In this document: positions 56,293 to 64,000 of the stretch, piece by piece | Layout: every line of letters begins with the position of its first letter | Position numbering within the stretch: position 1 is the first letter of the stretch | Assembly: GCA_963833505.1 (NCBI GenBank) | Contig: CAWHYG010000007.1 | Coordinates: 1,550,001-1,614,000, forward strand | Source: CAWHYG01 sp963833505 | GTDB lineage: Bacteria > Eisenbacteria > RBG-16-71-46 > CAIMUX01 | Length of the DNA stretch: 64,000 bases | Direction: 5' to 3' | Translations under genes and position numbers: made by a program | Notes under the pieces: model-generated | Databases searched by the model: none | What the model was told of the DNA's origin: nothing | What the model saw: the letters and a program-made list of their open reading frames with translations, nothing else

Positions 56293-56434
56293 TGAGTCCG
56301 GGTGCGAACCTGGTGCTTGCAGCCGCGATCCGGAACGTTGGAACGGCTTGCCGCCGGGTTGCCGAATAGCGCCAATCCGTCTAGACTGATGCCGACATCG
56401 AACGGATCCGGTAGGGTGGCGGAAGGGGGAGACG

Positions 56435-57535
56435 ATGCCGATCCCGTTGGTTGACCTGAAAGCGCAATACCGTGAGATCGCGCCGGAAATCGACGCGGCC
56501 ATCCGCGAGGTGATCGAGAGCGCCGCGTTCGTGGGCGGGCCGGCGGTCGGTCTCTTCGAACGGGAGTTCGCCGGTTACCTCGACGCCCGCTTCTGTCTGG
56601 CCGTCTCCTCCGGGACCTCGGCCCTCCATCTCACGCTCATCGCGGCCGGGGTGGGCCCGGGAACTGAAGTCCTGCTCCCTTCCCACACCTTCATCGCCAC
56701 GGCCGAGGTGGTGCGCCGCACCGGCGCCGCGATCCGTTTCGCCGAGGTCGATCCCGACACCATGACCCTGGATGCCGCTTCCTGCGAGCGGGCCTGGACC
56801 CCGAAGGTCAAGGCGGTGATCCCGGTCCATCTCTACGGACACCCCGCCGACCTGGACCCGATTCTCGAGCTGGCCCGGGACCGGAACGCCCGTGTGATCG
56901 AGGATGCTGCCCAGGCGCACGGGGCGCGCTATCGCGGCCGCCGCTGCGGCGGCATCGCGTCGCTCGGAGCGTTCAGCTTCTATCCCGGAAAGAACCTCGG
57001 CGCCTACGGGGACGGCGGCGCCGTCACCGGAGCGGATGAAGGCGAGATCGACCGCCTGCGGCGCCTGTCGAATCACGGCCGCGCGGGTCGGGATCTCCAT
57101 TCCGAGGAGGGTTACAACTACCGGCTCGACACGATCCAGGCCGCGGTCCTCAGGGTCAAGCTCCGCCGCCTCGATCGCTGGAACGAGCAGCGAAGGCGGG
57201 CGGCCGGCTGGTACCTTGAGCGTCTGCAGGATCTGGGGCAGGTCCGGCTTCCCCTCCCGGCCGCCTGGGCGGAGCCGGTCTATCATCTCTACGTCGTGCG
57301 GGTTCCGGATCGGGACAGGATCCTCTCCCGCCTCCAGGACGCCGGAATCGAAGCGCGCATCCACTATCCGGTTCCGCTCCACGTGCAGCCGGCCTACCGC
57401 CACCTGGGTCATCGGGAGGGAGACTTCCCGATCACCGAGCGCATCGCGCGAGAGATCCTCTCGCTGCCTCTCTATCCCGAAATCACCGAGGATCAGGTGG
57501 ACTTCGTGGCGCAAACCCTGCGGAGGGCGCTCTGA
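56435..57535 (+). CDS. DegT/DnrJ/EryC1/StrS-type PLP aminotransferase
   Basis: Makes amino sugars by transferring an amino group to a nucleotide-linked keto-sugar. It has 366 residues from ATG 56435 behind GAAGGGGGAG. Family landmarks: PLVDLKAQYREI at the start, VSSGTSALHLTLIAAGVGPG, PSHTFIATAEVV, VHLYGHPADLD, EDAAQAHGARY and the PLP-binding Lys in FSFYPGKNLGAYGDGGA. The C-terminus has HYPVPLHVQPAY and EREILSLPLYPEI-type endings. Substrate not determined; 3- or 4-aminotransferase activity is possible. The next gene overlaps or abuts its stop. Confidence 0.93.
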   Translation: MPIPLVDLKAQYREIAPEIDAAIREVIESAAFVGGPAVGLFEREFAGYLDARFCLAVSSGTSALHLTLIAAGVGPGTEVLLPSHTFIATAEVVRRTGAAIRFAEVDPDTMTLDAASCERAWTPKVKAVIPVHLYGHPADLDPILELARDRNARVIEDAAQAHGARYRGRRCGGIASLGAFSFYPGKNLGAYGDGGAVTGADEGEIDRLRRLSNHGRAGRDLHSEEGYNYRLDTIQAAVLRVKLRRLDRWNEQRRRAAGWYLERLQDLGQVRLPLPAAWAEPVYHLYVVRVPDRDRILSRLQDAGIEARIHYPVPLHVQPAYRHLGHREGDFPITERIAREILSLPLYPEITEDQVDFVAQTLRRAL

Positions 57536-57540
57536 GCGAC

Positions 57541-57604
57541 GCCGCTCCCAGCGATCCGCCGGAACGCGCTCTCGGCCACGCCGCTCCCGCCGATCCGCCG
57601 GAAG
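57541..57604 (+). repeat. 39-bp direct repeat after the aminotransferase gene
   Basis: GCCGCTCCC(A/G)-(G/C)CGATCCGCCGGAA occurs at 57541 and again at 57580, 39 bp apart. It lies in the open frame before the first standard start codon of the methyltransferase gene. If translation starts at CTG 57532 it encodes a peptide repeat of the type AAP(S/A)DPPE. Confidence 0.6.
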
Positions 57605-57666
57605 TCAGGAGTTGCGATCGCACGCCGGAGGAGGGTCCGATCCTCCGGGATCCGCTTCCGCTGATC

Positions 57667-58113
57667 GTGATCCTGGACAACCTTCGCAGCGCCTTCAACG
57701 TCGGTTCGATCTTCCGCACTTCGGAGGCGGCCCGCCTCGGCGAGCTGCTCCTCTGCGGCATCACGCCCTTCCCGCCGAATGAGCGTCTGGACCGCACCGC
57801 GCTGGGCACGGCGCATCGCGTGGCCTGGAGGCACGTAGTGTGCGCGGCCGATGCCGTGCGGGAGGTGCGGGGACGAGGGATTCCGGTCTGGGCGCTCGAG
57901 ACGGCGGCGGGGGCGCGAAGCATCCGCGAGGTGCGGTTCCCGCGGCCGGTCGCGCTGGTGTTCGGGCACGAGGTCGCGGGGATCGGATCGGAGATCCTGA
58001 AGGAGGCCGATCAGCTCCTTCAGATCCCGCTCTACGGGCGGAAGAACTCCCTCAACGTCGCGACGACCTTCGGAATCGCGGTCTTCGAAGTGCTGCGGCA
58101 GTGGGGCTATTGA
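57667..58113 (+). CDS. TrmH/SpoU-family RNA methyltransferase
   Basis: A SPOUT-class SAM-dependent enzyme that 2'-O-methylates tRNA or rRNA. From GTG 57667 it has 148 residues, starting inside the first conserved strand (ILDNLRSAFNVGSIFRTSEA). LLLCGITPFPPNE, the motif-2 PVALVFGHEVAGIG and motif-3 LLQIPLYGRKNSLNVATTFGIAVFEVLRQ are all present, the last two forming the SAM knot. The GTG has no Shine-Dalgarno. The frame is open back to 57532, where CTG overlaps the upstream TGA (CTGA) and sits five bases behind GGAGGG; a CTG start there would add 45 residues. Target nucleoside not predictable. Confidence 0.85.
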   Translation: MILDNLRSAFNVGSIFRTSEAARLGELLLCGITPFPPNERLDRTALGTAHRVAWRHVVCAADAVREVRGRGIPVWALETAAGARSIREVRFPRPVALVFGHEVAGIGSEILKEADQLLQIPLYGRKNSLNVATTFGIAVFEVLRQWGY

Positions 58114-58275
58114 GCGGGTCGCTCAGAGGCGCCGGCGTGGAGGCGAGTCGGATGGCCCGGGCGCGGGCCTCGGGGATTGCTGAGCGGGTCGCTCAGCGGC
58201 GCCGCCAGGGAAACCCGAGTCGGATCGCCCGGGCGCGGGCCCGGGAGGCTACTCAGCGGGTCGCTCAGCGGCGCC
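58111..58275. repeat. 70-71-bp tandem repeat with embedded hairpin
   Basis: Units start at 58111, 58181 and about 58252 (the last partial). Each begins TGAGCGGGTCGCTCA (third: TCAGCGGGTCGCTCA), a 6-bp hairpin with loop GGT, followed by GGCGCCG and a CGAGTCGGAT...CCCGGGCGCGGGC part that is itself hairpin-prone. The array lies exactly between the convergent methyltransferase and PP2C genes. The third unit overlaps the PP2C stop codon at 58265, so the repeat supplies its last codons. A terminator role is plausible. Confidence 0.75.
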
Positions 58276-59083
58276 GCCAGGAAAGGCGGAAGACCTCGTC
58301 GAATCCCACCGCGGGAAGTCCCGGTCGATGCGGCTTCGTCTCCCGGATCGCGATCAAGAGGACCGTCACGTTGTCCGGGCCTCCCTCCTCCAGCGCGGCG
58401 TCGACGAGGCGCGTTGCGGCCTGCTCGACCGTCGGCGCCGCCACCAGAGCCGCGATCCGGGCCGGCGCGACGGCCTTGACCAGACCGTCGGTGGTCAGAA
58501 GAACGAGATCGCCCGCGGCGAGCGCCATCGGCTCGGCCAGGTGATCCGGGTTCTGCTCGGGGCAGACTCCCAGGCAGCGAGTCAGGATATGGCTCGCGGG
58601 ATGGCGCTCGGCCGCCTCAGGGTTCAAGATGCCCTGCTCGATCATGTTCTGCGCCACGGTATGATCGCGGGTCACCTGCACCTGCCGGTCTCCGCGGATC
58701 CAATAAAGGCGGCTGTCTCCGATATGTCCGATCCAGGCCAGACCTTCCTGAATCGCCGCCACGGTCAGAGTGGTCCCCATCTCGCGGTAGGCCGGGTCCT
58801 CCTGGCCGTGGATGCGGATGCGGTGGGCCGCTTCCTGAAAAAGGGAGCGCAGCCTCAGAGCCGGATCCGCCGCCGTCACGGCGGCCAGATCCAGAGCGGT
58901 CCGAACGGCGATCCCGCTGGCGATCTCGCCTCCGGGATGCCCGCCCATGCCATCGGCCACCGCGAACAGGCCCGCGAAGATCTCCGATTCGGCGGACACG
59001 CTCTCCGGCCAGACGCCCCAAGCGTCTTCATTGATCGCGCGAACGTGACCGACGTGGCTTCTGGCGGCCGATTCGATTCTCAT
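58265..59083 (-). CDS. PP2C-type serine/threonine phosphatase
   Basis: A 272-residue metal-dependent protein phosphatase from ATG 59083 behind CGGAGACG. Motifs run in family order: NEDAWGVWP (metal Asp), VADGMGGHPGGEIAS, MGTTLTVAAI, IGHIGDSRLYWIRG, LTRCLG, LVLLTTDGL and GGPDNVTVLLI. It has no transmembrane helix or extra domain. Such enzymes reverse Ser/Thr kinases, and no kinase gene is in the window. A promoter candidate lies upstream. Confidence 0.93.
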   Translation of the reverse strand: MRIESAARSHVGHVRAINEDAWGVWPESVSAESEIFAGLFAVADGMGGHPGGEIASGIAVRTALDLAAVTAADPALRLRSLFQEAAHRIRIHGQEDPAYREMGTTLTVAAIQEGLAWIGHIGDSRLYWIRGDRQVQVTRDHTVAQNMIEQGILNPEAAERHPASHILTRCLGVCPEQNPDHLAEPMALAAGDLVLLTTDGLVKAVAPARIAALVAAPTVEQAATRLVDAALEEGGPDNVTVLLIAIRETKPHRPGLPAVGFDEVFRLSWRRR

Positions 59084-59127
59084 GCGTCTCCGCTGGAAAA
59101 TCGGAACCCGTGAGTGTGTGATTCGAT

Positions 59128-59157
59128 AGAATGGCTGGTTTTGGGGCTCAGTGTCAA
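59128..59157 (-). promoter_or_regulatory. Putative promoter of the PP2C gene
   Basis: On the minus strand a perfect TTGACA (59152-59157) with an 18-bp spacer to CATTCT (59128-59133), which matches the -10 poorly. Start near 59121, leader about 38 nt. Confidence 0.35.
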
Positions 59158-59275
59158 GGTCGGGCGCTTCGTATGATCCGCCCATGGGCGCGGCCTTCCC
59201 GGGTGTCGCCCGGATCCTGTCCCATGGCCGGCACAAGTCCGGCCTGAACGCCGGCGGCGGGAGAAGAACGATCGA

Positions 59276-60526
59276 ATGGCGACGCGCATGAAACCATCCA
59301 GGTTGGGGATCGTCGCCCTGACCGTGTTCCTGGACCTCCTGGGCTTCGGCCTCATCATCCCGCTCATGCCGCACTATGCGGAATCGTTCGGAGCGAGCCC
59401 CTTCATCTACGGTCTCCTGGCCGCTTCCTACAGCCTCATGCAGTTCTTCTTCGTCCCGATCTGGGGACGACTGAGCGACCGGGTCGGGAGAAGGCCCATC
59501 CTCCTGCTCTCCATCGCGGGCTCGGTCATCGCCTTCACCCTTTTCGGACTGGCGCGCTCGCTCTTCTGGCTGTTCGCCGCCCGGGCGCTCTCAGGGATCT
59601 TCGCCGCGAACCTGTCGGTCGCGCAGGCCTACGTGGCCGACGTGACGACGCCGGAACAACGAGCCCGCGGAATGGGGCTGATCGGAGCGGCCTTCGGGCT
59701 CGGGTTCGTCATCGGGCCCTTTCTCGGCGGGGAGATGAGCGCCCTCGCGGTTCAGCTTCCGGGGGGATTGACCATCCGGGCCGGCACGGCGCCCTTCTTC
59801 TTCGCGGCGCTGCTCAGCGCAGGCAACTGGCTCCTCGCCTACCGCTGGCTGCCGGAATCCCTCGGGCCCGGCATCCCGGCCGAGACCGGCACAAGGCGCA
59901 CGCTGAGTCTCGCCCGGCTGCGCCAGGCCATCGATCGTCCGGATGCCGCCTCGCTGTTCCTCGTTTCGTTTCTCGTCACCTTCGCCTTCTCGATGATGGA
60001 GCAGACGCTGATCCTCTTCGGCGAGCGGCGATTGTCCATGACGCCGCTCCAGGCGGGCCGCCTGCTTGGTTTCGTGGGAGTGCTCATGGTGATCGTGCAG
60101 GGAGGGCTGGTCGGGCGTCTGGCGCGGAGGTTCGGGGAGTGGCGCCTGCTCGTGGCCGGATCGCTCATCACCGCGGTGGGCCTCTTCCTGATTCCGCCCG
60201 CCCATGGTTTTCTGGCCCTGGGAACGGCCATGATCCCGCTGGCGGTCGGGAGCGGAATCGGAAACCCCAGCCTGAATTCGCTGCTTTCGCGGAGAAGCCG
60301 CAGCGATGAGCAGGGAGGCGTGCTCGGACTCAATCAGTCTGTCAGCTCTCTGGCGCGCGTCGCGGGGCCAAGCCTGGGCGGCTTCGTCTTCGGAACGGTG
60401 GGCATCGGCGTTCCCTACTGGCTGGGCGGGACCGTCATGGCGATCGCGGCCCTGATCGTGGTGGTGTCGGTCAGCCGGGATCAAATGCCGGCATCTCCAA
60501 CCGTGCGCAGAGGTTCGGCTCCCTGA
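59276..60526 (+). CDS. MFS transporter, TetA-like drug/proton antiporter
   Basis: A 416-residue 12-helix major-facilitator protein from ATG 59276 (ATG 59288 also possible). Helix 1 contains LDLLGFGLIIPLMPHYAESFGA. Motif A between helices 2 and 3 reads GRLSDRVGRRP. The antiporter motif C-like GAAFGLGFVIGPFLGG is in helix 5. This pattern is that of TetA/multidrug efflux subfamilies. The cargo is unknown; no regulator lies next to it. Confidence 0.9.
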   Translation: MATRMKPSRLGIVALTVFLDLLGFGLIIPLMPHYAESFGASPFIYGLLAASYSLMQFFFVPIWGRLSDRVGRRPILLLSIAGSVIAFTLFGLARSLFWLFAARALSGIFAANLSVAQAYVADVTTPEQRARGMGLIGAAFGLGFVIGPFLGGEMSALAVQLPGGLTIRAGTAPFFFAALLSAGNWLLAYRWLPESLGPGIPAETGTRRTLSLARLRQAIDRPDAASLFLVSFLVTFAFSMMEQTLILFGERRLSMTPLQAGRLLGFVGVLMVIVQGGLVGRLARRFGEWRLLVAGSLITAVGLFLIPPAHGFLALGTAMIPLAVGSGIGNPSLNSLLSRRSRSDEQGGVLGLNQSVSSLARVAGPSLGGFVFGTVGIGVPYWLGGTVMAIAALIVVVSVSRDQMPASPTVRRGSAP

Positions 60527-60565
60527 GCCGACAGAAGTCGCGCCACAACCCAACGGATAGAAGAA

Positions 60566-60593
60566 TCCCGCCTCCCGAGATCGGACGGCGGGA
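60566..60593. terminator. Hairpin between convergent genes
   Basis: TCCCGCC (60566-60572) pairs with GGCGGGA (60587-60593) across a 14-nt loop, between the MFS gene and the acidic-protein gene. The stem is short and no clear U-run follows, so it is a weak terminator candidate. Confidence 0.4.
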
Positions 60594-60666
60594 GAACATC
60601 GGGCGGCCTTGCCGAGCTGTGGAACGCGATCAGGCGGGCGGCGCGGCCGCGGGTTCGAACGGAGCC

Positions 60667-60885
60667 TTAGTCGTCTTCTTCGTCTTCCTCGACGTCGTCG
60701 TCGTCTTCCCAGTCTTCCTCGTCTTCTTCCTCATCCCATTCTTCGTCTTCTTCGTCTTCCTCGTCCCAGTCATCGCCCTCTTCCTCTTCGTCCCATTCTT
60801 CTTCGTCTTCGGGCTCGTCGTTGCCTTCGTCTCGGCCTTTGCCCCCGCTCAGGGTGAAGTCAGGGAGAAGCTCGTCGTCCAGCAT
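60667..60885 (-). CDS. Extremely acidic small protein, 72 aa
   Basis: ATG 60885 follows AAGGAGG by seven bases. The first 25 residues are mixed (MLDDELLPDFTLSGGKGRDE), after which the protein is almost pure Asp/Glu with periodic Trp: EEEWDEEEEGDDWDEEDEED and so on to a TAA at 60667-60669. The regular Trp every 6-10 residues argues against random sequence. It should be disordered and strongly negative, able to bind basic proteins, cations or nucleic-acid-binding proteins. A good start site and conserved-looking N-terminus support a real gene. No family recognised; such tails occur in histone-chaperone-like proteins. Confidence 0.75.
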   Translation of the reverse strand: MLDDELLPDFTLSGGKGRDEGNDEPEDEEEWDEEEEGDDWDEEDEEDEEWDEEEDEEDWEDDDDVEEDEEDD

Positions 60886-61090
60886 CCGGATCCTCCTTGT
60901 ACAGCTTTCAACCCGATCGGGCCGGTTCGGTCCATGCCCGAATTCTGCCGTTCTCCATCCGGCGGAGCCGCCGTTCAGCGGAACAGTCGGTTCCGGTGAC
61001 CGCAGATCGGGAGTTAATCGAAGACAGCGGGAAACTGTCAAGGAAAAGTTCCCTGCCTCGGACACCGGGCCAGACTCTATAGTAAGGGCC

Positions 61091-62809
61091 GTGAACCGAG
61101 CAAGCTCCGGACCCGATGCGGCGGTCGGCGGACTCCGGAAACCTGAGGCCAGGCCAGCGGTTTCCGGGGTGTTTTTGGCTTCGGATCGAGCCGCCCGCCT
61201 GCTAATGGCCGGCGTGCTTCTCCTGGCGGGGCCTTCGGCGACGAGGGCCGGCCTCCCCGCCGGATCGCCGCCCGGAATCGGGCCGGCCCGGTCCTCGGCC
61301 GGCACCGCGACCGCCGGATCGGTGTCCCAGATCGCGGCGAACACAGCCGGGACCGCGCCCTCAACCGGAGCCCTGGACGCCGGATCGATGGACCTCGCCG
61401 CCACCGCGGTTCCGGCGGCCGACCGTTGGTATCGCCTCGAGTGGTTCGGCGAGCACGCCGGATGGTCCCATGAGACGGACCTCACGATCGGCGGGAAGGC
61501 CGGCGGACTTCGCAGCGAATCGACGCTGCGCGCCCGCCGCGAAGGAACGGAGGTCTCCGTCCACACCGTCACGATCTTCCTGCCGGGAGGGACTGCCGGC
61601 GGCCCCAGGCTCGACTACGAGATGTCTCCGTCGCCCTCCGAGACCTTGAAGATCTCGTGCCGTTTCGATTCCGATTCGCTTCGGGTGACCCGGCGGATGG
61701 GTGGCCAGGAAACCCGGTCCGCCCGGGACCTCCCCGCCGGCCTTCTCCGACCCGATCAGGAGGACTCGCTCTGGGCTCGCGCCGCGGAAGATGGAGCGGC
61801 CTCGCTGCAATGGAGCGCCTACGATCCGGACCAGGACCAGATCGCACGGTACAGCGCCCGGTTGGAAGGGATCGACACGGTGAGGGTCATGGGAAAACCG
61901 GTCCGGGCGGCGCGCTGGCGATTGCGCTGCTCTCCCGACTCGGTGCTCGGAGGTCTGGAGTGGCGCGACGCGGCAGGCGATCTCGTCGCCGATCTGAGCC
62001 CCGCCGTGAGCTTGCGCGCCATCCTGACCTCCCGGGAAGATGCCACCGCGCTCGGCCCTTCCGCTTCCAGCGCGGACATCCTGGCCACGACGGCGATCCC
62101 TCTGGATCAGCCGCTCGACTCCCGCGCTCCGTATCGCCGGGTGGTCTACCGCATCACCCGCGACGGAAACCCGTTCGCGCCGCCGCCCACACCGCTGATC
62201 CGCTTGCGCTCCTCCACCGATTCCATCAGCGTGGTTGAATGCGATCGGATTCTTCCGCCAGATCCGGAATCGACGCCGGGAACCGCCGGCGCCGAAGAAC
62301 AGGCCCGGGCGCTGCGCCCATCCCTCCTGATCCAGTCAAACGATCCGGCGATCCGCGCCGCCGCGGATTCCGCCGTCGGCCGGGAAACGGATCCTTGGCG
62401 GCGGGCGGTTCTTCTGGAGCGTTTCACGGCAAACCGGATCCGCCGGAAGGACACCCGAGTGCTCTTCGGCTCGGCCGCGCGCACGCTGGCGACGGGCGAA
62501 GGCGACTGCACCGAGCACGCCCTGTTGCTGGCCGCGCTGGCTCGCGCCCAGGGAATACCGGCTCGCGTGGTCGCGGGACTGGTGGCCCTGGGAAGCGCCA
62601 TGGAATACCACCTTTGGACGGAGGTGGCGATCCGTTCGCGCTGGATCGGAATCGACGCCGCGCTCGACCGCGCTCCGGTGGACGGCCGCTATCTGCCTCT
62701 CGCGGTCACGGACCTCACCGATGACTCGATCACGCCGCTGTCGGTCGGAGTGCTCGAGACCCTGGGGCGGGTCCGCGTGGAGGTCCTGCATGAGGAGACC
62801 GAGCCCTGA
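61091..62809 (+). CDS. Exported transglutaminase-like protein
   Basis: About 572 residues from GTG 61091 (ATG 61205 alternative; the frame is open back to 60821 without gene character). A hydrophobic export segment (RLLMAGVLLLAGPSATRAG) is followed by a beta-rich domain of about 350 residues. A transglutaminase-core cysteine-protease fold then has the triad readable as Cys in GEGDCTEHALLLAALARAQG, His in EYHLWTEV and Asp in WIGIDAALDR. Related bacterial proteins act as peptidases or amidases in the periplasm. It is the first of two such genes in tandem, 16 bp apart. Confidence 0.8.
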   Translation: MNRASSGPDAAVGGLRKPEARPAVSGVFLASDRAARLLMAGVLLLAGPSATRAGLPAGSPPGIGPARSSAGTATAGSVSQIAANTAGTAPSTGALDAGSMDLAATAVPAADRWYRLEWFGEHAGWSHETDLTIGGKAGGLRSESTLRARREGTEVSVHTVTIFLPGGTAGGPRLDYEMSPSPSETLKISCRFDSDSLRVTRRMGGQETRSARDLPAGLLRPDQEDSLWARAAEDGAASLQWSAYDPDQDQIARYSARLEGIDTVRVMGKPVRAARWRLRCSPDSVLGGLEWRDAAGDLVADLSPAVSLRAILTSREDATALGPSASSADILATTAIPLDQPLDSRAPYRRVVYRITRDGNPFAPPPTPLIRLRSSTDSISVVECDRILPPDPESTPGTAGAEEQARALRPSLLIQSNDPAIRAAADSAVGRETDPWRRAVLLERFTANRIRRKDTRVLFGSAARTLATGEGDCTEHALLLAALARAQGIPARVVAGLVALGSAMEYHLWTEVAIRSRWIGIDAALDRAPVDGRYLPLAVTDLTDDSITPLSVGVLETLGRVRVEVLHEETEP

Positions 62810-62825
62810 ACATGAGGTGCCGCAG

Positions 62826-64000
62826 ATGACTCCTGCCCGAAGATCCAACGGGATCGGACGCGCCCGGTTCGCCCTGGCGGCGGCGCTGCTCGGATTGATC
62901 GCCGCCGGCTGGCTGCCGGCCCGATGTCGCGCCTTCGACGATGACGAGGTGCGCGCCATCGCCGGAAACGTCAAGCAGCCTTCGGACTTTCCCGGCGCCG
63001 GCGGCGTGTGGATGGCGCGCCAGCGCGAGGTGCACATCGACGGCATGGGCAATGCCACCGTGACCGAGCACGTTCTGGCCCGGGTCTTCGATCCGGCCTG
63101 GGGCGAAGCCCGGTTCCGGCCGTACCGCCGGCTCTACTGGAACCAGTACGCCAACCTCCTGGTCGACCGGGTCCGCGTCTGGCACGGGTGGAACGAGTTC
63201 GAGGATCTTCCGGAATCGGTCGTGGTCGATTCTCTCGCCCCGCAGGCGCGCGGGGTCTATTCCTGCCGGTATCTCCGGGAGCGGAGGGTCCAGTTCCCGG
63301 CGCTCAAAGAGGGCGACGTGGTGGAGCTCCGCTTCCACTGGACCTTGCGGTCGCCCTTGAGCAGCAGCGTTCTCCGCTGGCTGGACGAGCCGTTCGGAGA
63401 CGATGTTCCGGTCATCGAGCAGCAGCTCATCACCGTCACGCCCGAGGCGATGCGCGTCCAGATCGCCGCTCTCGGTCCTCTGGTTCAGCACGGCAGCAGC
63501 CCGATGGGCACGTTCCGGCGAAACTTCTGGATCTCCGGCAACCTCCCGGCGCTGACCGGCCCGTTGGTCGAGACCCCCTGGTCGCGACTGCCCGCAGCCG
63601 GGGACACCCTCTCACCCAAAGTGGGCCAGATCCTCTTCAGCACCGTGAGCCATTGGGGATCCGTGGGCCGGATGTACGGGGAGCTTTGGGCTCTAGCCTG
63701 GGATCGGCGCTGCCCCGACATGGATCGAATGCTGGCGGGACTCGGCGTGAGCGGCCAGCGGACGGAGGTGGTGGCGGCGGCGGTCGCCAAGATGATCCGG
63801 GATCAGATCCGGACCATCCCGGTCGATTCCGGCGTGCTGGATCTCTGCCCGGTGGACGCAGCCCTCGTGGCCCAGGATCGCGCGGGAACGCCGCGCGACA
63901 AGGCGTGTCTTCTCGTTTCCCTGCTGCGCGCCGCCGGGGTGAAGGCGTTTCCCGCGCTGGTGCGCACGCGCCGCGGCCCCTGGAATCCGGACGTTCCCTG
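62826..64000 (+). CDS. DUF3857/transglutaminase-like exported protein (partial, runs off window)
   Basis: Starts at ATG 62826, 16 bp after the previous stop, and is still open at the window end (391 residues seen). The N-terminal signal peptide (ARFALAAALLGLIAAGWLPA) precedes a DUF3857-like beta domain: VHIDGMGNATVTEHVLARVF, LKEGDVVELRFHWTLRSPL. The transglutaminase-like part begins near residue 320. Where active relatives have a GDCKDKA-type nucleophile loop, this reads RAGTPRDKACLLVSLLRAAG. The expected cysteine position is Pro, with a Cys three residues after the Lys instead. The domain may therefore be non-catalytic. The C-terminus and its His/Asp residues are outside the window. Confidence 0.8.
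   Translation, partial: MTPARRSNGIGRARFALAAALLGLIAAGWLPARCRAFDDDEVRAIAGNVKQPSDFPGAGGVWMARQREVHIDGMGNATVTEHVLARVFDPAWGEARFRPYRRLYWNQYANLLVDRVRVWHGWNEFEDLPESVVVDSLAPQARGVYSCRYLRERRVQFPALKEGDVVELRFHWTLRSPLSSSVLRWLDEPFGDDVPVIEQQLITVTPEAMRVQIAALGPLVQHGSSPMGTFRRNFWISGNLPALTGPLVETPWSRLPAAGDTLSPKVGQILFSTVSHWGSVGRMYGELWALAWDRRCPDMDRMLAGLGVSGQRTEVVAAAVAKMIRDQIRTIPVDSGVLDLCPVDAALVAQDRAGTPRDKACLLVSLLRAAGVKAFPALVRTRRGPWNPDVP

Noticed and set aside
60640..60665. T-arm-like GGGTTCGAAC suggesting a tRNA
   Set aside because: Flanking bases do not pair as a T stem and no acceptor, D or anticodon arms can be drawn around it.

Overview
This is a very GC-rich chromosomal window from a diderm (Gram-negative-type) bacterium. 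It carries about 52 protein genes, one tRNA and no prophage, insertion sequence or CRISPR array. An RND efflux pump, an AsmA-type protein, a periplasmic L,D-transpeptidase and a FabL-type enoyl reductase are present. Four exported proteins end in the same FlgD/Ig-like C-terminal domain (PNP near its start, PSG(V/I)Y(F/Y) near its end). That combination is typical of the FCB superphylum and of uncultured lineages such as Eisenbacteria, Latescibacteria or Zixibacteria. The lineage is inferred from gene content and style; no marker gene fixes it. Nearly all genes start behind a good Shine-Dalgarno and use GC-rich codons, so most of the window looks like core genome.

Layout. 1-7.4 kb: the end of an RND pump, then a cobalamin block. 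It holds B12-dependent ribonucleotide reductase (nrdJ) behind two tandem NrdR boxes, the PduO-type adenosyltransferase that makes its cofactor, a highly structured non-coding stretch, a two-ACT-domain protein, and an acyl-CoA mutase large subunit whose active-site residues are of the isobutyryl-CoA mutase type. 7.5-23 kb: secreted FG-GAP, subtilase (S8) and M36 metalloprotease proteins, interleaved with a receiver-less sigma-54 activator, a DedA protein, an inositol-monophosphatase-like enzyme, glycyl-tRNA synthetase and a methyltransferase. 23-33 kb: bifunctional homocysteine methyltransferase/methylene-THF reductase, a TPR protein, a secreted duplicated-domain protein, a slipin-NfeD pair, fabL, a glycosyltransferase and proline dehydrogenase.

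33-36.2 kb: three small exported proteins of unknown function, two of which are interrupted by single-base +1 frameshifts. One of these has the best sigma-70 promoter in the window and a long leader. 36.4-44.5 kb: a GT2-like protein, a Nudix hydrolase, an acyl-CoA dehydrogenase, a pteridine-reductase-like SDR, an AsmA-like protein and an L,D-transpeptidase. 44.6-52 kb: tRNA-Glu, rarA, galE, a tiny Lys/Ala-rich histone-like protein with a receiver-only regulator, an NtrB/NtrC-type two-component pair and a HIT protein. 52-64 kb: a YfhO membrane protein, a glycosyltransferase, a DegT aminotransferase, a SpoU methyltransferase, a PP2C phosphatase, an MFS transporter, an extremely acidic small protein and two transglutaminase-like exported proteins, the last cut by the window edge.

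Cross-cutting signals. Short degenerate tandem repeats (22-71 bp periods, different sequence at each place) recur in intergenic gaps and have entered coding sequences in frame. The 4.56-5.03 kb gap after the adenosyltransferase gene folds on paper into a 12-bp closing helix with nested helices held partly by G-U pairs, and is the best candidate here for an undescribed RNA element.
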